Source: Amanita rubescens (lineage: Eukaryota; Basidiomycota; Agaricomycetes; Agaricales; Amanitaceae). Taken from it: a DNA stretch of 64,000 nucleotides. The notes beneath the pieces are model-generated. The model worked only from the letters and a program-made list of their open reading frames with translations, had not been told where the DNA came from and did not search any database. Shown here one piece after another: positions 43,335-55,470 of this stretch. The number at the start of each line of letters is the position of its first letter. The stretch's first letter is position 1. A program made the translations under genes and the position numbers. The DNA lies in the NCBI GenBank assembly GCA_015039365.1, contig WION01000209.1, positions 30,509 to 94,508 on the forward strand. The letters run 5' to 3'.

Positions 43335-46058
43335 TTAGGCCACGTAGGCAAAGGTGTCTTTTGATCCATCCACGCGCTCGATGTATTCTTTCTCGAGAAG
43401 AGTTTCAATAGCCTATTGGTGAGAATGTTAGTTCCATAACAAACTCATGACTAGAGATGCATACCTTCTTGATATCAGGAATCTTCGGCGCGAACCGCTG
43501 AGATATCTGTGAAATGACTTCCTGAATAAGCGCTTGGTTCTTGAGCGTCTTTCGTGCTTTCATGATACTACGATGGAACCGATCAGACAGATATGACGCG
43601 TGGAACTACGCGCGCACGCACCGGACAATCGTCGCCTGGATGACGTATTTCCGATCTTCATCAACAGCCTTCAGTACTTCAGAGGACTCGGCTTTAACCT
43701 CAGCCTTGATGGGCAAGTTTAAGTTTACTCGGATCTTCTTGGACTTGAAGTCTAAAAATGATCAGTCCATTAGCTGGGTTTGACATCAGTTCTCGATAGA
43801 ACGTACTAGGGTTCAGATCATACTGATCCTTCTCTTCATTGATCAAGACCTTTGCCTTAACGAGTAAACCAAGAACCTGTGAAAGTATATCAGTCGAAAT
43901 CGCCGTAGCCGCTTGAATCTCGTCGAGGGACAACGTGTCATGTCTATTGTACTGCAGCAGCACCGCCATCTGGTAGGAACTCGTCATCAGAATGTACTTT
44001 TGGTTCAAGTAGTTCGTGCGCAGCTCATTCTTGGAGTAGTTCCACAGCCAAGTGAGCTTGCGACCAGAATGTTTCGTTTGGTAGTACTTTTGGAAGCGGT
44101 CATAGGTTGTTGCAATTTCCGTGGGAATGACAAAGTCGTGTGTAGGGGGATTAAGGGGCCAAAAGTTGGTACCGAGAACCATGATGCTGAACGTGATGTC
44201 CTGGTCCTCCGGATGGTTTTGAATCATGCGTTCTTTGAAAGAATCGGTAAGATCTTTGCTAAGACTCATGTCTAGACTCGTGTCATTTAAGATATACGTG
44301 GCGCTGAAGGATACGCGTACCTGTGAACATGCGCTGTAACTTGTTCGTATATTCGAAGCCGCAAGCCTCTTTAAGCTTGGAAATCATACTTGCTTCTGCT
44401 TCGTCCGACGCCGACACACCGTGGATCAGACGCTTCGAAAGTTTCGTCGTATAAAAGGTTTGGAAAACGTCCTTGTCTTCGAGATACTTGAAGAGAATCA
44501 TCTAAAAGTCGCCGATAAGAGACAGCTCAGATCAGGGAACAACGTTCTTACCACGCGGTTAAGTTCGCTCTCCAAGTCATCCTCTTCAGCGACCTTGCTA
44601 CTCTTCCTCAACAACATGTCAGCATGTTTCGCGATAAGTTCAGGTGATTTGGTAGATGATGTTCCAGTAGCCGCATTGCGGTTGACAAACTCCCTGCATG
44701 CCTTGTCCAAGCTCGCCGCAAAACCGGCTTCTCCTTTGAAACTCCTGTTTACGATTTCGGAATTCTTCCGATGCACTTCGAGCAATGCATCAACATATGC
44801 TTTGGGATCAAGTGAATCCGTGTTGCCATCTTCGCCTATCAGTTTTGATATAGCTGTCAAGCCAGCTTGCTTTACGTGAGCCTCGAAACGCTTCCGTAAT
44901 GGCTCGAGACCTTCAGGAATGCGCGACAGGAGCGCATACATACGCTGTAGGTCCTCGTCCTTGTCGTAATCTAACAGTGATTGGAAGTTTTCCCACATGA
45001 GCTCTGCGTGTTCTCGAATGAGAACATGTTCACATTTGGTAATGAGCTCTTTTCTGGTTTTTGTGTGTAGATAACGTTCTACGCGGTCTTCCTCCTCTCG
45101 TAGCCTATCCTCGGCTTTTTTGAGATAATCGGATACAGAGTTTTCAGCAAGGAACGTCTCTGACTCCTTCTTGTAGTACTGCTCGGTCCCGACAATGAAT
45201 GGCGTCTCAAAGTGCTCCTTGTAGATATCAAGGCATTCTTTGTTGGGATCCGTGGGATCAAGACCGAGGGAAACAAGAGACTCGACAACTTTCTTGACGA
45301 GACCTTGATCAATTATTTCTCCGTTACGTTGTTGCATGATTAACCGAAGGACGGCATTTATGAGTTTGGCATCATCTTGTTGGACCAGTGTGAAATATCC
45401 TTGCTTCCATTGTGCAAGAGCAAGCTAGGGTATCCGATTAGACCTAGATCGATGCGAGGGCACAGGGCTATACCGTGTAAACAGGATAAACGGTCTTCTT
45501 TCCCTCATCCCTTTCCCTCCTAACCCAATAACGGTTCAGATAGATGAAGAGACGATTCAGGTAGCTGGCGCCGGTTGTGTACCGGTCCCATTCCTCGGCA
45601 TAGAAGCGAAGAAGATCAACATCTTGAAGCGTTTCACTAGTCTATTAAAAGTTCGTGAAAGACCCCTGGATTATCTATGGAAGTCAAACCTGTATCATCG
45701 GCTTGAAATGCTCCATAAAGTAGACACTCAGTTTGTTGTACAGGTCTGAACCAACAAGGTTAGCGCCTGCTAGCAACATGATGAATATCAGCTGTGGCAC
45801 GAGTCAGAGAGGAGCGCGTCGCGTACCCTTGTGTCCATGTCCATCAGGCTTAGTGTGCATCTTGGTGGATGTACAGTAGTTGTACACCGTCGTATACAAG
45901 TTTGTGTAAGCCGTGAAGGATAGACCCTGTTCAAGTCTCAACATGATATGCTCGACACCATCGTACAAGTATGCCCATGTTTCTTCGAGCTCAGCGGATC
46001 TACTTGGAATAGAAGTCAAATATGAGGGTTCAGCGGGGGCCGGCGCCTTCGCAGCCAT
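43335..46058 (-). CDS. CUL1: Cullin-1 (SCF ubiquitin-ligase scaffold)
   Basis: About nine minus-strand exons from MAAKAPAP at 46058 to a stop at 43335-43337. Landmarks: [14 protein letters not shown] (N-terminal repeat that binds the Skp1/F-box pair), [64 protein letters not shown], then [20 protein letters not shown] and [13 protein letters not shown] of the cullin-homology core, and [15 protein letters not shown]. The C-terminal winged helix has [20 protein letters not shown], where the K of RIMKARK is the expected NEDD8 site (equivalent to human K720). The end is DTFAYVA. It works as the scaffold joining RBX1/E2 to F-box proteins. Exon 6 starts [10 protein letters not shown] after an acceptor at TCTAG. 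The last 1.2 kb is duplicated as a pseudogene at 40003-41162. Confidence 0.96.
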
Positions 46059-46189
46059 GATGCAGATAAGGTGAAGGGGAATGTAGCGGACAGCTGAGTT
46101 AGTCTGCCGTCCACGCCGCGTTTGTCCGTTGCTCATGCCGTTGCCCAATATGTACAAATAACTCCATACAACTTGATCGAACAGACCCT

Positions 46190-47566
46190 ACGCAATCGGA
46201 AGCACGTGCCGTGCTTCAAAGCTTCACCGGTGAAGTACCACCCGAGCAATGTAGACATCTTGTTGCTCGGTTGTGGCAACGTTCGAAGCGTTCTGTACAC
46301 AATCTACACAGAGAATCCGGGCACGCGAGCAAGTGATCAAGAAACAAATTATCCGCTCATCTGGTAGCGTTCGAGAAAGCTTGATTTCACGTGCCGTGGA
46401 CATCTAACTCGCAGTCTTAGGTTCGTTATCCCTGCGCGCTTCTCTATCTCTTTTTGAAACTCTGACTAGCGCGTAATGTTTTGCTTTTCGCTCTCCTCGC
46501 CGATCTGTCCTCCGAACAATCGGAATTTCTATCATCGACGATGACACCTTAGATGTGGTGCTAAACCAATGTCGACGACTTGTGGACCTATCTGCGTCCA
46601 TCAAAGTTGCCAATACGACAAATTTCTGAGAATTTCCGCTGTTCACTCACTCGCAGAGATCTTGAGACGAATAACCTACCGGAAGCCGAGAAAGATCTTC
46701 TGCTCAAGGAATTCCGCAAGGTTAATAGGACGATCGGTTCCGATAGGGGGTTTCTTCTGGCGCTCATCCGTTCCGCGGGCTACTTTGGGTGGGACTCAAA
46801 TAGGGGCAATCGGAATCTGATCATTATTGGAAGACAGGTATCATACCACTTTTAGCCACGGTGAAAGCAAATCAGATCAATCCTACGTTTGCTTCTGCCG
46901 ACGTGAGTAGAGATTTCCCATTGTATTACGGGGCTGATCCTATTCTATCTTTCCACCTTGATAAAGCCCTTGCACCGCTTCAAGGTGCTGATCCGAACAA
47001 ACCAATCGCTATCTACACCCTGATAGAGTCAGTCAAGGCAGAATTCCGCGATTGGTGCCTTGCATTCAGTAGAAGGGTGAAGGTTCAACGTTCAACCATC
47101 ATCGCAAGTAATAAAATTCTTCGTTGGTGACTCCCTCGCCTTCTGCTGGGCACTTTATTACAGAGCATTGAACAAGTTCATCAACACCGGACTTGACTCC
47201 ATGATCTAGACCTCGAATTCATAGTCCTGGACGGTGGAGACTACACGGAAAACGCGTCTCTTCCTGCCCCATTACAATTCGATATCGTATATCATCGATA
47301 CATCTAATCTGACCGATCACCTTGGATTGCTGAATATCTTGCTCGTGTGCAAGCCGCTAATGCGAAGAAAACCCTCGTCCATTCTTTACACGCATACTTT
47401 TCTCCCATCCAACGAGAAGAATAGGGTGCGAGAACCTCTTGTTGGCGACATATCCCTGATCTACTCCAGTCTACATGAAGTGGTGGCGTTCGCTCTGAAA
47501 GGCAATTGGAGACAATTCCACGAAAACATCGCAAGAGTGTCAAAGGGCAGATTGGAAGAGGCATAA
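46190..47566 (+). pseudogene. Decayed third copy of the DUF4470-MYND gene, plus strand
   Basis: Pieces of the family appear in order but in different frames: GEVPPEQ near 46230, DILLLGCGNVRSVLYTIY at 46258-46311, LPEAEKDLLLKEFRKVNR near 46680, KANQINPTFA and FPLYYGADPILSFHLDKAL at 46864-46980, EFRDWCLAFSRRVK near 47040, and YIIDTSNLTDHLGLLNILLV at 47287-47350. Stops and frameshifts lie between them, and the MYND finger and second half are missing. It is more diverged from copies 1 and 2 than they are from each other, so it is older. It lies head to head with cullin-1, whose start is 130 bp away. Confidence 0.85.
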
Positions 47567-47919
47567 TTTAGGTACAGGACTCGCCGTTCAATGAATACCT
47601 CGGCAAATCAATACAAATAGTTTCCATTGTCTAGACCGGTGCGATACTATGAGGGTGCCTTCCAGTATATAGTATTCATAGATATGATATACGTAGATAA
47701 TCTCAGAGATGGTTATACAACATGAGATATAAGATAGGGTAAATAAAGGAGTGAGGCATACTATAACAAACGAAAATTAAGGATAGTGGACGGTGTTTGG
47801 ATGTACTTGTAGCGTAACTCTGGCCAGCAGATAACGAAGCAAAGGAGATCCAACGCACTAAAATACAAATAAAAAACTCTGGTAACGATGGTATAACGAA
47901 GTGGACAAGGTGAAGGGGC
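47567..47919. other. No gene; AT-rich gap
   Basis: An AT-rich gap between the MYND pseudogene and the 3' end of the minus-strand gene at 47920. The latter's 3' untranslated region and poly(A) site should be here. Confidence 0.4.
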
Positions 47920-49390
47920 TCATTGGACCCTTTCAGCATCCACGCTCGTCTCTACGATTTCGACGAGAGCCTTTGCTCTTGCCCTCGTTGTAGCACCGGG
48001 TGTTCGGGTCTGTGGCTGTGTATCTGATTGTGGCTGTGCTTGTGGGCAATGGTCATTTTCCTCCTTGTCCGTGTCCATAACCATTTTCTGCGACTGTGAC
48101 ATTCGAGAAAGGGGCCGTTTTGGGACATCAACGTACGCCAGACGCTGGACAACCCGTGTCCCGCCTGGACTTGACTTTACAAAGAAAGGGGAGCCAATGC
48201 TGCTTGTAGGTTTATGCCCCTTGAGGGAACTGGTGCTACGTTTCGATTCGAGAGAATGAAAGTCGTTGTTGGTAAGTGTTAATGAGGAGTCGATAGAAGA
48301 TACAGGTTTTTCCGATGAGGGTCTTCGTCTCTGGGTGGATTTGGGCGTTGGGCGCTGCTTGGTAGATGGAGGCGATGACGATGATGAATCGTTCCCATCT
48401 GTCATCGATTTTCTGGGTTTTCGCATTCGCCTTGGTTTAGGGGTAGGCGCTGGCCCATCTACATCCATCTTCTCTTCATCCTTGCTTTCATCCTTGGGTT
48501 CAGCTGGAACGACATCCCCACCGCTCTTCCTGCGAGAGGAGGTGCTTTTCGTCCGTCTGCGCTTTCTAACTCTCTTTTCATTTTCTGCGTCAGTCTGTGA
48601 CATTGGATCTTCGGCGTCCGTCCCATCATTCGTTCGCACCCGCTTTCTCGGAGCGCGTGTTGTATGGGTGACAGATGAGGGGGTAGGCGACAGTAGGGTG
48701 CCAGGACACCGAAGACGCGCACATGATACTAATTTGTCATCGTTAGGCGTGGAATCCGCGCGGAATCTCGCTCGCTTAATGTCGGTCTAATGCGGGGACC
48801 ATGTAAACAACGTGTTTTCGAGCAGTCAACAACACGCGACATACCGTGTGTTTTCCCTCATAGCACCATCCATCGGGTGGGCCCATGTCACCATCGCCCT
48901 CGACGGTACGGCCGCAGCAACCCCAGAGCGTTTCGTATTCAGACGCGAGGTTCAAGTCCTTCGCCTTGCTCAGTGATATCCGCTCCACCTCGGCGCTATC
49001 GTCGTCATGGGGGACAAGACAGCTTCTATCGGTGTTCTCGACACCGAAAAAAGACTTGTGGCACCTCACGCAATGGAGCTTGGGCGGAGGCACAAGGGTC
49101 GAAAAGAACGACGTCAATTTTGTCAGGGTGGTCGGTGATGGTGGCTCTGGGACTTCAAGTTCCAGTCGGTCTAAGCTGTATGCGTGAAAGACCTGAGGTG
49201 GCACCGAGCGGATCAAAGAGTACAAAGGGGACGGATCGGATACTTGAGGGGGCGGAGGGGAAGGCGGAGGCAACTGTTGAGGGAGGTCCGAGAAGGCCAT
49301 GTCTTGGTCATTGTCTGGCTGTGTCTGTGGCTCTGGGTCTGCCTGTTCGAGCGACTGGCGTGACTTTCGTGAAAAGAAATTGAAGATCAT
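47920..49390 (-). CDS. Basic, disordered protein with an N-terminal Cys/His cluster
   Basis: Two minus-strand exons: 49390 to about 48842, and about 48776-47920, joined by a GTATGT...TTAAG intron. About 460 residues. After a proline-rich stretch, residues 110-185 hold a Cys/His set that looks like a zinc-binding fold: HCVRCHKSF, then DRSCLVPHDDD, then WGCCGRTVEG, and GWCYEGKHT. The second exon is basic and Ser/Lys/Arg-rich, with KRVRKRRRTKSTSSRRKSG and PKPRRMRKPRKS, both probable nuclear localisation signals and possibly AT-hook-like, and ends DAERVQ. I do not recognise a named family; a nuclear protein is likely. The upstream ATG at 49453 in the same frame is possible, but MIFNFFSRKSRQ is the more natural start. 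Divergent from the Arb1-like gene, with about 450 bp between them. Confidence 0.7.
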
Positions 49391-49841
49391 AGCGGGGATG
49401 GTGGTAAGAAACAAAGACGGCTTGTACGCTGAGCCGCGAGGCGCGATAAACACATTGTCATCACGTGACTACTAAGCTATTGTCGCGCTGGCTCCGAGAG
49501 TCTGGAACGCTTTGAGTCAAAACATTAACGAAATAATTGACTGAAAAAAAAAAGGAGGGGACGTAGATCGATTTACTATTAGTATCATTACCACCTTCGA
49601 GTTCGAGGAGGGTGCGGTTTTTATGGACCAGGTGCCACGTGGACTTAGACGACGATAAGATAAGCTCGAGAAGGACCACCACAAAGAAATGGATGGAACT
49701 CTCCGTTCTCTTGGGTCCACAAATAATCCACACTAGCTGGCTTCTGGAATTTCGACGCGGCGATAGCCGACGAGGCTCATATATAAGTGTGTGGCGCAGT
49801 ATTGAGTTACTGCGGATTGTAGTGCTGCTGCAGATACGACG

Positions 49842-52193
49842 ATGGCTGCTGCCGCACAACAGACCACAGCTAGCACGGACACAGATTTTATTCGATTTCC
49901 CCCATTTCCCCTCGTCCCCTCCGGTGTCGAGATCATACCGTTCAAGAACTACAAGGAGACAGGAATAAAGTTGTTCTGTCCCGGGAACGACGGCATCGAG
50001 GTCGATGGACAAGACATCCCCACCGTCGAACTCGAGAAAAAACACACGACAGACAAATGTAAGACAGATGCACTGAGGACGATTGAAGACAAGGAAGATA
50101 AGCCTATCGTGGCCAAGAAACGCAAAATCAAGGCAAGCGCGATGAACGCAGCTCCCAGGAAATGGTGGGAAATCTGGCAAGACGAAGAAGCAGGAAAGTT
50201 CGCTGGGCCGTATAATTTGTATGTCCTTTCCATTTAACGTCTGGATCACTATCGCTGACATTGCCACAGAAAGACCCCGATCGACAGATTGATCCAAGCT
50301 GCTACCGATTTCCGTACATCCAGGACTTGGCCGAAACCCGAGGCGCGTCAGTTGGGCGTGGATAAGCTTTGGGATCAAGTTCGGATTTCCTTGTCTCTAA
50401 TCAAGCTGATTATCTGACATTGTGGCCAGTTTGGCGCCTTTATCGGCTTACAAGCCATCATCCCTGCATGGATCCGTGCAGAAAGAGTGAGAGCGGAGGA
50501 AGCAAGGAAAAATATCCAAGCTGCTGTTGAAAAGGCCGGCGAAAACGCGAACTTGGACGATGACGATTCTGAGGATGATGACGCCCCTATAATTAAGCAA
50601 GACGCAGACGACGGTGTCTCTTCTGACCCTGTCGATCGGGAACAATCACACGTGAACGATGGTGCGATAGCCGCTATTGAGGAGAAAGAAACAGCGGCTA
50701 TTGAGGAGGAGGAAGAACGCAAGGTCGAACGGATTTTGGCTTTTTTGGCCGATCCGGAAACAGTCGTCAAAATGTTCTTGTCCAGCTATATGCGCAAAGA
50801 AGGCTTAATATGGTATATCTCCATCACTCTTCACCGTCAACGTAAAAACTCAAACCTGTTCTACTCTAGGTCAGATCCAAACCTGTTTAATGCTCCACGT
50901 GTCCTATTCTTCTTCTTCCGTTTCGTGTTACGGAACAAATTATTACCAAAGCACGAGGCTGGCTTAAAAAAAGCGCTCTCTGTCGTCGAACGCGCACAGC
51001 TGGAACTCCCGGAGAGTAGCGTTATCGCTAAGATCATCCCGTGTGAAGTAGGACTTGCTTTACGTGATCAGTTCGGGTTAAAAGCGGAAACCTTCAAGTA
51101 CAAAATTTTAGATAACCACGACGAGAACGCGGGAGATGGAAACGCCGCTGGTGACGTGACTATGGATGATGTTGCTCTCGAAGAGCCTGCTGTAGAATAC
51201 GTTGGAGGGGGAGAATATGCCGACGTAGTTCGGCCCGTTGACGCGGGCGTCGCTAAGATCGAAGAGATGGTTGAAAATGACGAGGGCGACAGGGCGAGGA
51301 AGAGGGCTAAATTGGACGATACTACACAAGAACAAGAAGCGGAAATGGACGTCGATGAGGAAGGGGCTGGTACCTGGGGTGCCTGGGATTGCCAAGCGTC
51401 AGGTGGCGAGCCCATCGAAGCCTCAGCAACTGATTGGAGCCTGCCGGTCTACTCTCTATCCAAGTTTATTGGTATGGATGCTCTCCCTACTACGCATACA
51501 ACTGGCGTGGTAGAGGAAAGCGTGAGGAAGATCATCAGCGTTCATGCGCCCGCGGCAAAGTCAAATACCACCGACACGCTGGAAGCTCAATTGGAGGGCA
51601 AGCTTGGGAGGGTCGTCTTAGCGCCGTGGAATGAATGGGACGTACCGGCTATGGAGGAAGGGCTTGACGAAATAAGGAGGGTCTATACCGAGATTTACAA
51701 GGGCAAAAGGGTCAACAAGGGTATCCGACGATTCGATTCAAACGAAGGGGAAAAAGCTCAGGAAGTTGAAACCGGGAAGGCCGAGGGTAGACCGAAGCGC
51801 AAACCGGAGGAATATTACGACGAAAATGCGGAAGATAACCTGGAGTCTACCGAAGCAAAGATAATTTGGGAGAATTCCAGAGGATGGGTGGTGGACCCCT
51901 CGTCCGGTAACATCGTCCTCGCCAATTGCATGCGGGGAAAACCGGGAGCATCGGCGTTACCTCCAAAGGGAAATGCGCACAATCCCCACAGGGATACAAT
52001 TGAAGTGGTCGTTGAGCCTGTTGTAATTGACAAACTAAAGGATGTCGTTGGTATGGGTCTTGGAGGAACGTTTGTTCAGTTGGTCAGGGGAAAGGAATTG
52101 GCGTCAAGCGGAGAGAACACTATGGCAAATCTAAAGGCTTTTTGGTATATGGAAGATCTAAAAATTGTCATACCGAGCTTCTACACTTCGTAG
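49842..52193 (+). CDS. Probable Arb1-type subunit of the Argonaute siRNA chaperone (ARC) complex
   Basis: Exons are 49842-50218, 50270-50378, 50430 to about 50812, and 50870-52193, all GT-AG, about 730 residues. Segments: KETGIKLFCPGNDGIEVDG, RKWWEIWQDEE, TPIDRLIQAATDFRTSRTWP, an acidic disordered insert, VERILAFLADPETVVKMFLS, VLFFFFRFVLRNKLLPKH, KKALSVVERAQLELPESSV, and near the end DKLKDVVGMGLGGTFVQLV. The block ending in KLLPKH, followed by a helix and the LPESS motif, fits the Arb1 pattern known from fission yeast (the -FLxxxL-x-xCPEY-like region, then an ELP helix), where Arb1 and Arb2 hold duplex siRNA on Argonaute before heterochromatin loading. Conservation is partial and the acidic inserts are large, so this is a reasoned guess. 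The ATG at 49842 follows a GACGATGG context. Confidence 0.55.
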
Positions 52194-52346
52194 TCAGTAT
52201 AATGCGCCCGATGGATGTGCTAGTTATATACGACACTATCAATGTACATGTACCTTTTTCTTTCTTGTTCTTTTAAAAATGCATATCATGCTGAGGTAAT
52301 TCTATCATCGATATGCTCATAGAGTCCATTGTGAAATTCGCAAATG

Positions 52347-52435
52347 TCTCCGTTAGTATATCGGTTAGTACACGCGCCTGTCATGATCAGTTTGTCTGCG
52401 CGCGCGAAAGCGGGGTTCGACTCCCCGACGGAGAG
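52347..52435 (+). tRNA. tRNA-Asp(GUC): tRNA-Asp (GUC), with an intron of about 17 nt
   Basis: The 5' acceptor strand TCTCCGT (52347-52353) pairs with ACGGAGA (52428-52434). The D arm is GTATATCGGTTAGTAC. The anticodon stem CGCGC/GCGCG encloses the loop CTGTCA-C with anticodon GTC at 52380-52382. An insertion TGATCAGTTTGTCTGCG after position 37 is the intron. Variable loop AAAG, then T arm CGGGGTTCGACTCCCCG. A T-rich stretch follows as a Pol III terminator (TATTTTTGCC near 52451). The A and B boxes are as expected. Confidence 0.9.
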
Positions 52436-52961
52436 AATATTTATTTATTCCTATTTTTGCCATTGTGAGGCGCACAGTCGCACGCTGGCACTTGGCTGCA
52501 CACGACCATTTGGATATCCGTTCCTTGTTTCATGCCGTCACTCGGTTTATTAAAAGCGCAACGGCTCACAGCGGACCTCAGCGGCTCCCCACGAACCCCA
52601 CAAAGGTTCCTTGAGATGGCCAATCGTGCCCTGCCATGTATAACAACAGTTCTTTCTGTTTCGATGTTCCGCAAATGGCCGGCCTAGAAGACACTCTAGT
52701 ATCGTTTTACCGCCAAAATCTGTTTCAGCCACTAGTATGGTTTCACAGTGCGCAGATGAAGTCTGGCCCGTTTTGTGTACCCATCGTTTTTTTCTCCTGG
52801 AAGGAGCAAGACTGCAACACACCTCGACTATACTATTATTTCTATGCTATTGTCGGGGAAGTTCTTAGAATTTCCGAACCGCTCCTCGACGGCTTTTATC
52901 GCGACTTTCCAGCAATTCTGATCGACTTCGTTTTAATCGATTACCGCCAATATTTACGATC
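52436..52961. other. No supported gene between the tRNA and RBR gene D
   Basis: Open frames are present on both strands but show no domain. The last about 150 bp should contain the promoter of gene D. Confidence 0.45.
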
Positions 52962-55470
52962 ATGCCTGGGCTTCCGATCTGCTATCAGTACGCGCTAACA
53001 GGAAGATGTACCAGAGGAGCAAAGTGCCCATCCCTTCACCAGACTCTCGAGGTACTTTCTTTATCAATGTGCCTAAATCTATTCACTGGTTTCGACGCAG
53101 AATCCGACTTTTTCCCCCATTTTTCCGATTTATCCTTTTCAACTTCCTACAAGACTGCGGCTCGTGCGTAACTCGACGCATTCGCCCAAATCACCTAGCA
53201 CACCGCCATTCAACACGCCGATAAAGAAAAAGATCCAAATTTCCGTCTCTCCCGATGGCTCATCCAGTGAAAGTTCCGGAGCTCTGAAAGCGATTAGCAG
53301 CGGATCTTCCATTGTCGAAAGTCCGTTGTCCGTCGAGAGTCAACTTCGGCTCAACTTAGAAACAGCGTTACTCGAGTTAGAGGTTGAGAAGTCGATAACC
53401 ACGCGACTGAGAGTGGAGCTTGAAGAAGAACCCCAGTCACAAGTTCCGGTAGAAGAACATCCTACCCAGCTCGTTGGGGGGAATGAACCTTTAGATGCAG
53501 GGGGAAAACTAGACCGTATCGTTCAGAAGGACTGGAGGGCCCAGAAGGCGAAGCAGAAAACAGTAGAATCGGAACGCAAAGTAGAAGAGGCAGATGAAGT
53601 GGACATATACGCAAACTATAAAGCAGAGCAAGCAGAGCAAGAGGCAGAAGCCGAGAAAAAATTGAACCTGGCCGAGCGGGTACTTTTCGAGGACGAACTG
53701 AACGACGGAGTCACAGATATTCCGGAGGCCCTGAACAAACAAGCACGCCAACGCAGGCGTGCAAACCGCTCATTCCACATATGGGGATCCATGGAATCGA
53801 GAGGTAATACAGGCTTCGCCGGAATTCGCATGACAGCCACGCTCAGGGACTCTTACGTCATCGTACGGCGATTGCTATGGGACTCCACACTGGTCACATT
53901 CAGAGCAGGTCTAGAAGTCGCGTCTGTCGCGGGTGGCTTTGATAATGGCTTCATCGCAATCCACGGATTGCCCCTTGATGTGCGGGTGGACGAAATAGAA
54001 GCCATGTTCCAGGGCTCCAGGACGAGATTCTGTATCAACGATACCCGCCAGCACGGTGATGGCACGATTAGCGCCACTGTCATTGTCGAGGAAACACAGA
54101 AGCAAAGCCTGGTTCACAAGCTAAATGGGAAAAAAATCCGACATAAAATCGTCACGGCAAACATTATAGACGTTGCTGGGAATCCCCCAATGCCCCCTTA
54201 CACCCTCAGTCTCACGTGGGATTTCCTCAGTCCTAGACACATCGGATCCACGGTGTCTGAATTCTATTTGCAGGAATTTTACGTTCGCCTACGAAGAGAA
54301 CTAGAGTCGAGCGCCGGCCTGTCATCCTATGCGTTTTCGACTCCTAGCCCCAAGGGTAGTCGCAATACGGCCGTTGCATGCTTCCGCACATGGGCGTCAG
54401 CCAAGAAGATGCATGATAAGCTTGCGGGGAGAAGGCTCAAGCCATATTTCCCTGTTATCCAATGTTCTTTACGACCTAACGAGCCCAAAACAAAATACGC
54501 CCTCTCCATACCTCTCCAGTTACACAACATCCATGGACTCGCAAGCGTTGTGAAACGTGGAGTGTCTGAAAACACTTCAGTAGATGGCGTAACCACCCCC
54601 GTTCAGTTCCTCAGCTCAGGATGGTTTGATGGTTGGAGCTGGTCGTCTGATTTGAAAACTGTCGAGTTCTTCGAATACGACCTCGTTCGCAGGGACTTGA
54701 GGATTGCAATGATCAAGCGCGATTGGCTGAAGCAAACGCTGACCTTCTACGGTACGACTAAAGGCGCTGTACAATTAATTTCAAACGAGGTAGAACGGTT
54801 TGCACGTCGCTCTGACTTGGTGCATCATTCCACCCCAATCAAAGGGCGATCAACTCAATCCTTCCACGCGAGTTCCGAGTTCGCAGCCCTGAAGGAGGAG
54901 CTCGGCGACGATGCTGTTTGGCTCGACGTGGAGTCTTCCGTTTGTATGCTCAAGTATCGCGGAAGACCACGACGATCCAATTCCATGGAACGTATCTTAA
55001 ACGATATCGAGAATTACAGTGGAGACGACGAGAGCGAGAAGGTAAAATGTCGTGCGTGCCGCCTCGAGGTCGACCAATCCGTCGAAATGGCATGTGGCCA
55101 TGATCATTGCGTCGGGTGCTTGAGACTCTATGTCTTGTCGGTCCAATCGCGTAACCATTACCCTATTACATGCCCCGGGAACGACAACCAATGCCGAGAA
55201 TTGATTACTATTCCCATTATCCAGAGCTTGCTCTCCCCAACCGAATTCGAGGATTTGTTGGAGCAAGTGGCCGAATCACATATCGTGCGACATCGGAATC
55301 AATATAAGTACTGCGTCACTGCGAATTGCATGCAGATATATTGTTACACCGATGAAAACCCGAGGCTTCTGACTTGTCCATCATGCTCGATTTCATTCTG
55401 TTCTGTCTGCCGCGCAAAGCCTCACGGGAAAGAGCCTTGCGCTCTGCTGACTTTAGATGACAAACCATGA
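52962..55470 (+). CDS. RBR gene D: CCCH zinc-finger, RRM-like, RING1 and IBR, but no RING2
   Basis: Exon 1 starts at 52962 (MPGLPICYQ) with one CCCH finger, CYQYALTGRCTRGAKCPSLH. The main exon runs from about 53152 to the TGA at 55470. The first donor is uncertain: GAG-GTACTT is in the wrong phase, and an in-frame alternative is TCAAT-GTGCCT near 53069. A charged helix follows, then an RRM-like unit (GFIAIHGLPLDVRVDEIEAM) and the middle region shared with A-C and E. RING1 reads CRACRLEVDQSVEMACGHDH; the IBR is present (YCVTANCMQIYCYTDEN, CSISFCSVCRAKPHGKEPC). After ALLTLDDKP the frame ends, so RING2 with its catalytic Cys is absent. A ligase without RING2 cannot complete thioester transfer, so this may be a regulator or a truncated gene. 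Confidence 0.8.

Noticed and set aside
49461..50378. A 305-codon open frame on the minus strand
   Set aside because: It lies antisense to the first exons and introns of the Arb1-like gene, has no domain, and its composition (many Cys, Phe and Arg with no order) is what an antisense shadow gives.
52636..52998. A 120-codon plus-strand frame overlapping the start of RBR gene D
   Set aside because: It overlaps the CCCH exon of D in another frame and has no domain.
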